Below, one piece after another: positions 49,495-57,730 of a DNA stretch of 64,000 bases; position 1 is the stretch's first letter; each line of letters opens with the position of its first letter. This DNA is from ZC4RG17 sp036380875 (GTDB taxonomy: Bacteria > Actinomycetota > Acidimicrobiia > Spongiisociales > ZC4RG35), in assembly GCA_036380875.1 (NCBI GenBank), contig DASVDX010000070.1, forward strand, positions 20,306 to 84,305, in the 5' to 3' direction. The notes beneath the pieces were generated by a model that did not search any database, was not told the origin of the DNA, and saw nothing but the letters and a program-made list of their open reading frames with translations. The position numbers and the translations under genes are program-made.

Positions 49495-50717
49495 CCGAAT
49501 TCGCCTCCGTCGAGCAGTTGGCCGACGCCATCGGGCGGGGCGAGATGGTCATCATCGTCGACGATGCCGACCGGGAGAACGAAGGCGACCTGATCCTCGC
49601 CGCCGAAAGGGTCTCCACCGAGAAGGTCGGTTTCATGCTCCGGCACACGTCGGGGATCATCTGCGTGGCGATGCTCGGCGAGCGCCTCGACGAGCTCAAG
49701 CTCCCGATGATGGTGACCCGCAACACCGCCGAGTTCCGCACCGCCTTCACCGTCTCGGTCGACGCCGCCGAGGGTGTCACCACGGGCATTTCGGCCGCCG
49801 ACCGGGCCCGCACCATCTCGGTCCTGGTCGATCCCGAAGCCGGGCCCGGCGACCTGGCCCGTCCCGGGCACGTCTATCCGCTGCGCTACGAGCCGGGTGG
49901 CGTCCTGAAACGCGCCGGCCACACCGAGGCGGCAGTGGACCTGGCGAAGCTCGCCGGCCTCTATCCGGCGGCCGTTCTCGCCGAGGTCATGAACGACGAC
50001 GGCACGGTGGCGAGACTCCCGGAACTGATCCGATTCGCCGAGGAGCACGGCCTGCTCATCGGCACGATCGCCGACATCATCGCCTACCGCCGTGAGAAGG
50101 AAAAGCTCATCGAGCGGGTCGTGGAAGCGAGGATCCCCACGATCCACGGGGAGTTCCGCGCCGTCGGCTACAAGTCGCTCGTCGACGACCGCCACCACGT
50201 GGCGCTGGTGATGGGCGACATCGGTGACGGCCAGAACGTCCTGGTCCGGGTGCACTCGGAATGCCTCACCGGCGACGTGTTCGGGTCGCAGCGCTGCGAC
50301 TGCGGAGAGCAACTGCACCAGGCGCTCGCCAAGATCGGTGAAGAAGGCCGAGGCGTGCTGCTGTACATCCGCGGCCACGAGGGCCGGGGAATCGGTCTCT
50401 TGAACAAACTCGCCGCGTACGAGTTGCAGGACCAGGGCCGCGACACGGTCGACGCCAATCTCGACCTGGGCCTGCCGGTCGACGCCCGCGACTACGGGGT
50501 CGGCTCCCAGATCCTCTACGACCTGGGCGTGCGCACCATGCGCCTGATGACCAACAACCCGACGAAGCGGGCCGGCATCACCGGGTACGGCCTCGAGATC
50601 GTGGACCGCATCCCACTCGTGACTGAGGCAAACCCGCACAACGTCCGATATCTGGACACCAAGGCGACACGACTCGGCCACATGCTCACAGAAGACGACG
50701 AGGGCGACGCGTTGTGA
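49491..50717 (+). CDS. ribBA: Bifunctional DHBP synthase / GTP cyclohydrolase II
   Basis: 408 residues. The N-terminal RibB half (about 1-205) has VDDADRENEGDLI, RHTSGIICVAM and GHVYPLR. The C-terminal RibA half has RVHSECLTGDVFGSQRCDC with the zinc cysteines, then GHEGRGIGL and TNNPTKR. It supplies both branches of riboflavin synthesis: the 4-carbon unit and the pyrimidine from GTP. The GTG start overlaps the ribE stop, and the stop overlaps ribH. Confidence 0.97.
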   Translation: MTEFASVEQLADAIGRGEMVIIVDDADRENEGDLILAAERVSTEKVGFMLRHTSGIICVAMLGERLDELKLPMMVTRNTAEFRTAFTVSVDAAEGVTTGISAADRARTISVLVDPEAGPGDLARPGHVYPLRYEPGGVLKRAGHTEAAVDLAKLAGLYPAAVLAEVMNDDGTVARLPELIRFAEEHGLLIGTIADIIAYRREKEKLIERVVEARIPTIHGEFRAVGYKSLVDDRHHVALVMGDIGDGQNVLVRVHSECLTGDVFGSQRCDCGEQLHQALAKIGEEGRGVLLYIRGHEGRGIGLLNKLAAYELQDQGRDTVDANLDLGLPVDARDYGVGSQILYDLGVRTMRLMTNNPTKRAGITGYGLEIVDRIPLVTEANPHNVRYLDTKATRLGHMLTEDDEGDAL

Positions 50718-51193
50718 CCGAAATCCGGACGGTCGAACCACAGGCCGACCCGTCCCGCCTGCACATCGGCGTGGTGGCGGCGAAATGGAACCAGTCGATC
50801 ACCGACCGCCTGGTCGACGGCGCCGTCAGCCGGCTCGAACACCTCGGGGTCGGCCGGGTCACGGTGATGCGCGTCCCCGGGTCGTTGGAGTTGCCCGTCG
50901 GCGCCAGGGCCCTGGCTCGGGCCGGCTGCGACGCCGTCGTGGCTTTGGGAGTCATCATCAAGGGGGAAACCGACCACTACACGATCGTCGCCACGGAGTC
51001 GGCCCGCGGGCTCACCCTGGTGAGCCGGGACACGGGAATACCCGTCACGAATGGTGTGTTGGCGGTACACGACGTGTCCCATGCGGTGGAGCGCTCCCAG
51101 CCCGGGCCCAACAACAAGGGCGACGAGGCGGCGACCGCCGCCGTGGAGATGGCGCTGACGTTGGCGTCGCTCACCCAACCGGCCTCGACGTGA
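50714..51193 (+). CDS. ribH: 6,7-dimethyl-8-ribityllumazine synthase
   Basis: 159 residues. Joins the RibA/RibD pyrimidine with the RibB product. Signatures: GVVAAKWNQSITDRLVDGA, RVPGSLELPVGARALA, ALGVIIKGETDHYTIVA and TNGVLAVHD. The C-terminal helix ends EMALTLASLTQ. The usual catalytic histidine is in DHYTIV. Last gene of the riboflavin operon. A 277-bp non-coding stretch follows, leading to infC. Confidence 0.96.
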   Translation: MTEIRTVEPQADPSRLHIGVVAAKWNQSITDRLVDGAVSRLEHLGVGRVTVMRVPGSLELPVGARALARAGCDAVVALGVIIKGETDHYTIVATESARGLTLVSRDTGIPVTNGVLAVHDVSHAVERSQPGPNNKGDEAATAAVEMALTLASLTQPAST

Positions 51194-51218
51194 CCGATCG
51201 GCACCGCTCTGGTACGCT
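51190..51218 (+). promoter_or_regulatory. Putative promoter of infC-rpmI-rplT
   Basis: GTGACC (51190-51195) and TACGCT (51213-51218) are separated by 17 bp, resembling a vegetative promoter. It overlaps the end of ribH. A start near 51225 would make a ~245-nt infC leader. Confidence 0.5.
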
Positions 51219-51224
51219 GGTTCA

Positions 51225-51470
51225 CAACAGGCGAGATAGCCGTAAGCGGAGGCTGCTGCTTCCCACCCGGCCGCCGTTCCAGGCGAGCCGTGGTACCGGC
51301 CACCTCCCCACGCATCCGAGCGGTACTAGGCATGCGCGTCATGCCTCCCGGTCGGCTGCGAGGGGACTCATGACCGTGAGCAGCAAGCGTTCGTTTGCTG
51401 CTCTTTTCTTGTCCGGAAGGCGGAGACGCCAACGAGCACGTAGGAATAGGAACTATCAGGAGGTACTCAC
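51225..51470 (+). promoter_or_regulatory. Structured infC leader
   Basis: Non-coding leader. It holds the hairpin AGGCATG (51328-51334)/CATGCCT (51340-51346), a strong terminator-like hairpin at 51378-51410 and the Shine-Dalgarno AGGAGG (51458-51463). The segment GCTGCTGCT (51252-51260) could pair with AGCAGC in the terminator 5' arm and act as an antiterminator. This is consistent with autoregulation of the IF3/L35/L20 operon, but I cannot assign it to a known leader family. Confidence 0.5.
51378..51410 (+). terminator. Terminator/attenuator hairpin in the infC leader
   Basis: Perfect 9-bp stem GAGCAGCAA (51378-51386) / TTGCTGCTC (51395-51403), followed by TTTTCTT. If the promoter at 51190 is used, this is an attenuator 60 nt before infC. 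If not, it simply ends the riboflavin operon. Confidence 0.75.
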
Positions 51471-52037
51471 ATCGCTGACCTGCGCGTGAACGGATACATC
51501 CGTGCCCCCGAGGTACGGGTAGTTGCCCCCGACGGTGAACAGATCGGGGTGAAGAAGCTGGCCGAAGCCTTGTGGCTCGCCGAACAGCTCGGCTTGGACC
51601 TCGTCGAGGTGGCGCCCAACGCCAACCCCCCGGTCTGTCGTCTGATGGACTACGGCAAGTACAAGTACGAGCAGTCCGTACGAGACCGCGAAGCGCGCAA
51701 GAAGCAATCGCGGACCCAGGTCAAGGAGATCCGGATGAAGGTCCGGATCGGACAGCACGACTTCGACATCAGCCGCCGCCGCGCCGAGGAGTTCCTCGCC
51801 GACGGCGACAAGGTCAAAGTCACCATCCGCTTCCGGGGACGCGAACAGGAGAGACCCGAGTTCGGACTCGAGCTCCTCGAGAGACTGATCGAGGCGCTCG
51901 GCGACGATGCGGTCGTGGAGCAGGCCCCAGCGATGGAAGGCCGCAACATGACGATGGTGCTCGCCCCGGCGAAGAAGCCGGCGTCTGGACGAGAGACAGA
52001 GCGGCAGGAGACCCCAAGCCCCGCCGAAGGGGAGTGA
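51471..52037 (+). CDS. infC: Translation initiation factor IF-3, ATC start codon
   Basis: 188 residues. Binds the 30S subunit and enforces start-codon and initiator-tRNA fidelity. The N-domain has IRAPEVRVVAPDGEQIG and APNANPPVCRLMDYGKYKYE; the C-domain has VKVTIRFRGREQERPEFG and EGRNMTMVLAP. I place the start at ATC 51471: AGGAGG lies 7 nt upstream and the product then begins with IADLRVNGYIRAPEVR, as in other actinobacterial IF3. The first GTG (51486) is 22 nt from the Shine-Dalgarno. A non-AUG start in infC is the classical basis of IF3 autoregulation. Confidence 0.93.
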   Translation: MADLRVNGYIRAPEVRVVAPDGEQIGVKKLAEALWLAEQLGLDLVEVAPNANPPVCRLMDYGKYKYEQSVRDREARKKQSRTQVKEIRMKVRIGQHDFDISRRRAEEFLADGDKVKVTIRFRGREQERPEFGLELLERLIEALGDDAVVEQAPAMEGRNMTMVLAPAKKPASGRETERQETPSPAEGE

Positions 52038-52046
52038 GGAGCACCC

Positions 52047-52241
52047 ATGCCAAAGATGAAGACACACAGCGGCGCCAAGAAGCGCATCAAAGTCACCGGT
52101 TCAGGCAAGTACATGCGGCGTCAGGCCGGGCGAGGCCATCTCAAGCTCGCCAAGGGCAAGCACGTCTTCCGGCGTCGCGCCGGCGATGTCGACCTGGCCC
52201 CAGGCGATCGCCGGATCGCCAAGAAGCTGATGGCCAAGTGA
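52047..52241 (+). CDS. rpmI: 50S ribosomal protein L35
   Basis: 64 residues, basic, with the family start PKMKTHSGAKKRIKVTGSGK and RRRAGDVDLAPGDRR near the end. A Shine-Dalgarno (GTGAGGAGC) precedes the ATG. It sits between infC and rplT as in nearly all bacteria. Confidence 0.96.
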   Translation: MPKMKTHSGAKKRIKVTGSGKYMRRQAGRGHLKLAKGKHVFRRRAGDVDLAPGDRRIAKKLMAK

Positions 52242-52257
52242 CGGATCGGAGGTAGAG

Positions 52258-52614
52258 ATGGCACGCGCCAGGAACCCAGTTGCCGCCCGGAAAGCCCACA
52301 AGAAGGTCCTCGCCAAGGCCAAGGGCTACAAGGGGGCCCGCAGTCGCCGATTCCGCACGGCCAACGAGCAGGTGATGCATGCGGGGGCCGACTCCTACCG
52401 GGATCGCCGCGCCCGCAAGGGCGAGTTCCGCCGGTTGTGGATCACCCGCATCAACGCCGCCGCCCGCCAAAACGGGACGACCTACTCGCAGCTCATCGCC
52501 GGCCTCAAGGCTGCCGACATCGAGATCGACCGCAAGATGCTGGCCGATCTGGCCGTCAACGACCCGGCCGCCTTCTCGGCGCTGGTCGAAGCGGCCGGAA
52601 TCGACCGCGACTGA
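52258..52614 (+). CDS. rplT: 50S ribosomal protein L20
   Basis: 118 residues. Early-assembly 23S rRNA-binding protein. Signatures: RNPVAARKAHKKVLAKAKGY, RDRRARKGEFRRLWITRINAAAR and LADLAVNDPAAFSALVEAA. A Shine-Dalgarno (CGGAGG) precedes the ATG. In several bacteria L20 represses its own operon through the leader mRNA. Confidence 0.97.
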   Translation: MARARNPVAARKAHKKVLAKAKGYKGARSRRFRTANEQVMHAGADSYRDRRARKGEFRRLWITRINAAARQNGTTYSQLIAGLKAADIEIDRKMLADLAVNDPAAFSALVEAAGIDRD

Positions 52615-52624
52615 ACATCGGTCG

Positions 52625-53374
52625 ATGGAGCCGATCCGCTCTCCCCGCAACCCTGCGGTGGTGGCAGCGGGTCGGCTCCACCGCGTTCGGGAGAGGCACG
52701 CAACCGGCCTGACCCTCGTCGAAGGGCCTCATGTCCTCGAGGAGGCGATCGCCGCCGGCGCCGAGATCCAACGGACCTTCGTGCTCCCCGACGACCCTCG
52801 TCACCACGAGTGGCCCAACGCCGTCGTCGTCGACCACGACGTGATGCGCAAGCTGGCCGCCACCGAGACGCCCCGGGGCCCGGTGGCGGTCGTCGTCATC
52901 CCCGACTGGATCGAGCCCCCGGCCGACCGTGACCTTCTCGTCCTCATGGGAGTGAGCGATCCGGGCAACGTCGGCACGATCATCCGCTCCGCCGCCGCCT
53001 TCGGGCTGGGCGTGGTCATCGGCCCCGAAACCGCCGATCCCTGGTCGCCCAAGGTGGTGCGTTCGGGGGCCGGGGCGCACTTTCGACTCGGTGGGCTGAG
53101 CCGGATCGCCGACGTGGCGGAGCTGAAAGGTCATCGACTGGCCGCCACGGTCGTCGAAGGTGGCGTCGACCCGGCGACGCTCGGGCCCGGTCCCTGGGCG
53201 TTTCTGATCGGCAGCGAAGCCCACGGTTTGGACCCCATCGTGGTGGCGGCTTGCGAAGTCCGGGTGACCATCCCGATGAAGGGGGACACGGAGAGCCTGA
53301 ACGCCGCCGTGGCCGCCTCGATCCTCGCCTACATCGTGTCGATCGGTTCCGAACCCGGTCGGGCCTCCCACTAA
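52625..53374 (+). CDS. TrmH/SpoU-family RNA 2'-O-methyltransferase
   Basis: 249 residues. A short substrate-binding domain (LHRVRERHATGLTLVEGPHVLEEA) precedes the SPOUT domain with the three motifs GVSDPGNVGTIIRSAAAFG, LIGSEAHGLDP and IPMKGDTESLNAAVAASI. It probably methylates a ribose in rRNA or tRNA; the exact target is not evident. Homologues stand between rplT and pheS in many Actinobacteria. The ATG at 52625 lies 10 bp after rplT; the open frame upstream overlaps rplT and is not used. Confidence 0.92.
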   Translation: MEPIRSPRNPAVVAAGRLHRVRERHATGLTLVEGPHVLEEAIAAGAEIQRTFVLPDDPRHHEWPNAVVVDHDVMRKLAATETPRGPVAVVVIPDWIEPPADRDLLVLMGVSDPGNVGTIIRSAAAFGLGVVIGPETADPWSPKVVRSGAGAHFRLGGLSRIADVAELKGHRLAATVVEGGVDPATLGPGPWAFLIGSEAHGLDPIVVAACEVRVTIPMKGDTESLNAAVAASILAYIVSIGSEPGRASH

Positions 53375-53377
53375 CCT
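53372..53377 (+). promoter_or_regulatory. Putative -10 box for pheS (leaderless)
   Basis: TAACCT ends 9 nt before the pheS ATG, in the 12-bp gap after the methyltransferase gene. No Shine-Dalgarno is seen. Confidence 0.35.
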
Positions 53378-53386
53378 GCCCCCTCC

Positions 53387-54439
53387 ATGGATCTCCTGGA
53401 GCGCCTCGAAAAGGCCCGCCAAACCGCTCCCGACGCCGTGGCCAGGGCCGCCACACTGGCCGAGTTGGAGTCGGTGGAGGCGGCGCTGCTCGGGAAGGAC
53501 TCCGACATCGGGGCGGTTCGACGGTCGATGGGCTCGATCGACGCCGCATTGCGGCCGCAGGTGGGTGCGAAACTCAACGAAGTGACCAAGGAGGTCACGG
53601 CTCTCCTCGAGGAGCGGCGGAGCGACCTCGAGCGGCAAGAGGCGGAGGAGAGGCTGCAAGCTGAGCGGATCGACATGACCCTGCCGGCGGTCGAATACCC
53701 ACTCGGAGTCCTGCACGTGCTGCAGCAGACGATCGACGAGATCACCGACATCTTCACGTCGATCGGCTACGCCGTCGCTGACGGGCCGGAAGCCGAGTTG
53801 GCTTGGTACAACTTCGACGCCCTCAACACCCCGCCCACCCATCCGGCCCGGTTCGAGTCAGACACGATGTACCTCGACTACGGCGACCCGGCTGACGAGA
53901 TGCTCCTGCGCACCCAGACGTCGCCCGTCCAGGTCCGGTGGATGGAGAGCCACGAGCCGCCGGTCCACATCATCGCCCCGGGGAAGACATACCGGACGGA
54001 CGCGATCGACGCCACCCACCTCCCGGTCTTCCATCAGATCGAAGGACTGGCGGTCGACGAGGACATCACGTTCGCCGACCTCAAAGGGACGCTGCACTAT
54101 TTCGCCAAGGAGTTCTTCGGCCCGGGGACGAAGATCCGCCTGCGCCCCCACTTCTTCCCGTTCACCGAGCCATCGGCGGAACTCGACGTGTCGTGCTTCA
54201 ACTGCGACGGGGGAGAGCCGGATTGCCGCGTCTGCCGGGGCGCCGGATGGCTCGAGATGCTGGGGTGCGGAATGGTCGATCCAGCTGTGTTCGAAGCAGC
54301 CGGCTACGACCCCGAGAAGGTGACCGGATTCGCGTTCGGCATCGGTGTCGAACGCCCCGCCATGGTGCGGTACGGGATCAACGACATCCGCAACTTCACC
54401 GACAACGACCTGCGCTTCCTCTACCAGTTCCCGTCATGA
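53387..54439 (+). CDS. pheS: Phenylalanyl-tRNA synthetase alpha subunit
   Basis: 350 residues. The N-terminal coiled coil (~1-95) is followed by the class II catalytic domain: DTMYLDYGDPADEMLLRTQTS is near motif 2 territory, then PGKTYRTDAIDATHLPVFHQIEG, RLRPHFFPFTEPSAELDVSC and motif 3 GFAFGIGVERPAMVRYGI. It forms an alpha2-beta2 enzyme with PheT, encoded 10 bp downstream. Confidence 0.97.
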   Translation: MDLLERLEKARQTAPDAVARAATLAELESVEAALLGKDSDIGAVRRSMGSIDAALRPQVGAKLNEVTKEVTALLEERRSDLERQEAEERLQAERIDMTLPAVEYPLGVLHVLQQTIDEITDIFTSIGYAVADGPEAELAWYNFDALNTPPTHPARFESDTMYLDYGDPADEMLLRTQTSPVQVRWMESHEPPVHIIAPGKTYRTDAIDATHLPVFHQIEGLAVDEDITFADLKGTLHYFAKEFFGPGTKIRLRPHFFPFTEPSAELDVSCFNCDGGEPDCRVCRGAGWLEMLGCGMVDPAVFEAAGYDPEKVTGFAFGIGVERPAMVRYGINDIRNFTDNDLRFLYQFPS

Positions 54440-54449
54440 GCGCCGCCGC

Positions 54450-56846
54450 ATGAAGGTCTCACTCAACTGGCTACTCGAATTCGTCGACCTCCCGACCCGG
54501 GACGTGGGCGAGCTCTCTCGCGTCCTGGCCTTCCTGGGCCATGAGGTCGAGGGAGTGGAGACGATCGAAGTCGGGTGGACCGATGTCGTCGTCGCCCATG
54601 TCGATGACGTCCAGCCCCACCCCAACGCCGACAAGGTGCGTCTGTGCGCGGTGTCGACCGGAGGCGATCCCATCGACGTCGTGTGCGGGGCATGGAACTT
54701 CGAGGCGGGGGCCAAGGTGGCGTTCGCCAAGCCCGGCGCGGTGCTTCCCGGGGACTTCCAGATCGGTGTCCGCACCATTCGCGGAGTCGAATCGCACGGG
54801 ATGATCTGCTCGGAGAAGGAACTGGGTCTAGGAGACGACGCCGAGGGCATCCTCGTACTCGAGCCGGGTGCGCCGGTGGGCCAGCCTCTGGAGACCCTGC
54901 TCACTTTGCCCGACGTTGTGTTCGACCTGGCGGTCACGACGAACCGGCCGGACGCCATGTCCATCCTGGGAATCGCCCGCGACCTCGCCGCCTGGTACGG
55001 GATCACCGTGAAGCGGCCGACGCCCAACCCGCCCACCGTTCCCGGCGCTCCCGACATGGCAGTGCGGATCGACGATCCTGTGGGCAATCCCCGCTTCTTC
55101 GCCCGCCAAGTCGACGGGGTGACGATCCGGCCTTCGCCGCTGTGGATGCGCCACCGCCTCCGCCTGTCGGGGGTGCGTCCGATCTACAACATCGTCGACG
55201 TCACCAACTACGTGATGCTGGAGCTCGGCCAACCGCTCCACGTGTTCGACCTGGACCGGCTCGACGGAGACGAACTGGTAGTGCGAAGGGCCGAGGAAGG
55301 GGAGCGCCTCGTCACCTTGGACGGAGTCGAGCGCACCTTGTCGGCCGCCGACATCGTGATCTGCGACGCCGACGGCCCCACCTCATTGGCCGGCACGATG
55401 GGTGGCGAGGATTCCGAGGTCATCCATACGACCACCCGGACCTTGATCGAGGCCGCCAGCTGGGATCCGCCTTCGATCATGCACACCTCGCGCCGTCACG
55501 GGCTGCGTTCGGAGGCCTCCGCCCGCTTCGAGAGGGGAGTCGATCCCGAGCTGCCTCCGCTCGCGTCATTGCGAGCGGCAGAGCTCGTTCTGGAAACTGC
55601 CGGCGGCCGACTCCGAGACGAGGCCGTCGACGTGGTCGCCAGGCCCTTCGAGCCGACAGTCGTGCGTCTGACCGTCGCTGACGTGACCCGCATCCTCGGC
55701 GAGGGCTTCGACAGCGACCGCATCGCTGGCCTCCTACGACGGCTGGGTTTCGAGGTCGAAGGGGACAACCCGATGATCGTGACTGTTCCGAGTTATCGGC
55801 CCGACGTGACTCGCCCAATCGACCTCGTCGAGGAAGTCGCCCGCCTCGCCGACTACGACTCGTTCCCGGAGCGGCTCCGGCCAGGTACGGGTGGCGGCCT
55901 CACCCCGGACCAGAGGCTGGAGCGCCGACTGCGAGAATTGCTCGTCGGCCTCGGCTACAGCCAGGCGATCACGTTGCCCTTCGTGACGTCCTCCGACCTG
56001 GAGGCGTTCGATGCGCCCTCCGACCACGAGCTGCACCAGACGATCCGGGTCAAGAACCCGCTGAGCGACGAGGAGGCGATCCTGCGCCCCTCGCTCCTTC
56101 CCGGGCTACTCCGCGTGATCCGCCACAACCGCAACCGGGGGGCCTCGACGGTCGCCGTCTTCGAGCAAGGAAGGGTCTTCCACAACCGGCCGTGGAACCG
56201 TGACAAGCGGGTCCCCGACCAGCCGGTGCGTCTGGCGTTCGCCTCCATCGGCGTCGTTGGGCCCGCCGATCTCGCCGGCAGCGGGGTCGCGGCCGATGGG
56301 GCGTCGGCTGCCGCCCTCGTCCGTCGGCTGGCCGCCGGGTTGGGCCTGCACATCGAGTTCCACCAGGACGCCGCCCCCGGATTCCATCCGACCCGCACCG
56401 CCCGAATCACGAGCGACGGCAACTTCGTCGGATACGTGGGCGAGTTGCATCCCCACACCGCCCGGGCCTTCGACATCGAAGACCGGGTGGCGGTGGGCGA
56501 ACTCGACATGGAAGCCTTGTTGGGCGCCCGACGGGACCCCGAGTTCCGTCCGATCAGCCCGTACCCACCCGCCGACTTCGACCTGTCGTTCGAGGTGGAC
56601 GCCGAACTCCCTGCCGCCACGCTCGCCGACGCGCTGCGTCAAGGCGGGGGAGACCTGGTGGAGCGCATCGAAGTGTTCGACGAATTCCGGGGCGGCAACC
56701 TGGCGCCGGATCGAAAATCGCTGGCGTTCAGCGTCCGCCTGCGGGCCCCGGACCGGACTCTCACCGCCGAGGAGATCGGCGCGGTGCGGGAGGCGATGAT
56801 CGCCGCCGCCGGCGCCAAGAACGCCGTGCTGAGAGGGAGCGCATGA
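54450..56846 (+). CDS. pheT: Phenylalanyl-tRNA synthetase beta subunit
   Basis: 798 residues, full length. Domain order: B1, the EMAP-like tRNA-binding domain (~40-150, VDDVQPHPNADKVRLC), B3/B4 editing domain, B5 (RLTVADVTRILG), the catalytically inactive class II-like core and the C-terminal anticodon-binding FDX-ACB domain (YPPADFDLSFEVDAELP). The ATG at 54450 gives the family N-terminus MKVSLNWLLEFVDLP; the longer open frame overlaps pheS. The stop overlaps the next gene by 4 bp. Confidence 0.97.
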   Translation: MKVSLNWLLEFVDLPTRDVGELSRVLAFLGHEVEGVETIEVGWTDVVVAHVDDVQPHPNADKVRLCAVSTGGDPIDVVCGAWNFEAGAKVAFAKPGAVLPGDFQIGVRTIRGVESHGMICSEKELGLGDDAEGILVLEPGAPVGQPLETLLTLPDVVFDLAVTTNRPDAMSILGIARDLAAWYGITVKRPTPNPPTVPGAPDMAVRIDDPVGNPRFFARQVDGVTIRPSPLWMRHRLRLSGVRPIYNIVDVTNYVMLELGQPLHVFDLDRLDGDELVVRRAEEGERLVTLDGVERTLSAADIVICDADGPTSLAGTMGGEDSEVIHTTTRTLIEAASWDPPSIMHTSRRHGLRSEASARFERGVDPELPPLASLRAAELVLETAGGRLRDEAVDVVARPFEPTVVRLTVADVTRILGEGFDSDRIAGLLRRLGFEVEGDNPMIVTVPSYRPDVTRPIDLVEEVARLADYDSFPERLRPGTGGGLTPDQRLERRLRELLVGLGYSQAITLPFVTSSDLEAFDAPSDHELHQTIRVKNPLSDEEAILRPSLLPGLLRVIRHNRNRGASTVAVFEQGRVFHNRPWNRDKRVPDQPVRLAFASIGVVGPADLAGSGVAADGASAAALVRRLAAGLGLHIEFHQDAAPGFHPTRTARITSDGNFVGYVGELHPHTARAFDIEDRVAVGELDMEALLGARRDPEFRPISPYPPADFDLSFEVDAELPAATLADALRQGGGDLVERIEVFDEFRGGNLAPDRKSLAFSVRLRAPDRTLTAEEIGAVREAMIAAAGAKNAVLRGSA

Positions 56847-57730
56847 ACTTCCTGTCCGTCGCCGACCTCACCGCCGAGGCCCTGGCGGACGTGCTCGGCC
56901 TGGCGGCCGACGTGAAGCAGGAGCCTGGCCGATACTCGACGGCCCTCGCCGGCCGCTCGATCGGGCTCTTCTTCGCCAAGCAGAGCCTGCGCACCTGGGT
57001 CTCGTGCGATGTGGCGGCGATCCAACTCGGCGCCCATCCGCTGTCGATCCGTGACGACACGGCCGGCCTCGGCACCCGCGAGACGCCTGCCGATGTGGCC
57101 CGGGTTCTCGACCGATACCTCGACCTCCTCGCCTTGCGGGTCCACCGCCACGAGGACCTGGTGGAGATCGCCCGGCACGCCGAGATGCCCATCGTCAACC
57201 TGCTCTCCGACCGGGAGCACCCGTGCCAGGCACTGGCCGACCTGCAGACGATCGCCGAGCACCGCGAGCTCAACGGGGCGACGATCACGTTCATCGGCGA
57301 CGGCAACAACGTGTGCCATTCGCTGATGCTCGGCGCCGCGATGGTCGGAGCCACTGTCCGAGTGGTTGGACCACCGGGATACGAGCCCGACGACGATGTA
57401 CTCGAGGTGGCCAGGAAGTTCGGCGACGTCACCGCACTCCACGACCCGCACGAGGCGGTGGCCGGGAGCGACGTCGTCTACACGGACGTGTGGGCGTCGA
57501 TGGGCCAGGAGGCGGAGGCCGAGCTGCGCCGCCGCCACTTCGAGCCCTATCGGGTGACGCTCGAATTGTTCGAGGCCGCCGGGCCGGATGCGATCTTCAT
57601 GCATTGCTTGCCGGCGCACAGGGGGGAGGAAGTCGTCGACGAGGTGATCGACCATCCCCGGTCGGTCGTGTTCGACCAGGCAGAGAACCGTCTCCATTCG
57701 TTCAAGGCGCTGCTCCTCCACCTGCTGTGA
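56843..57730 (+). CDS. argF: Ornithine carbamoyltransferase-like protein with altered carbamoyl-phosphate motif
   Basis: 295 residues. Carries ornithine-transcarbamylase hallmarks: HPCQALADL, the ornithine-binding DVWASMGQE and FMHCLPAHRGEEV with the catalytic cysteine. The carbamoyl-phosphate motif reads FAKQSLRTWVSCD instead of the usual FEKPSTRTRVSFE; S-x-R-T is kept, but the flanking P, R and F are changed. It probably makes citrulline for arginine synthesis. In related genomes the whole arg operon follows pheT; here only this gene does. A divergent paralogue with another substrate is possible. Confidence 0.85.
   Translation: MNFLSVADLTAEALADVLGLAADVKQEPGRYSTALAGRSIGLFFAKQSLRTWVSCDVAAIQLGAHPLSIRDDTAGLGTRETPADVARVLDRYLDLLALRVHRHEDLVEIARHAEMPIVNLLSDREHPCQALADLQTIAEHRELNGATITFIGDGNNVCHSLMLGAAMVGATVRVVGPPGYEPDDDVLEVARKFGDVTALHDPHEAVAGSDVVYTDVWASMGQEAEAELRRRHFEPYRVTLELFEAAGPDAIFMHCLPAHRGEEVVDEVIDHPRSVVFDQAENRLHSFKALLLHLL

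Noticed and set aside
50785..51489. Plus-strand frame covering the ribH-infC gap
   Set aside because: Out of register with ribH, Arg-rich and without family resemblance; the gap is better explained as an RNA leader.
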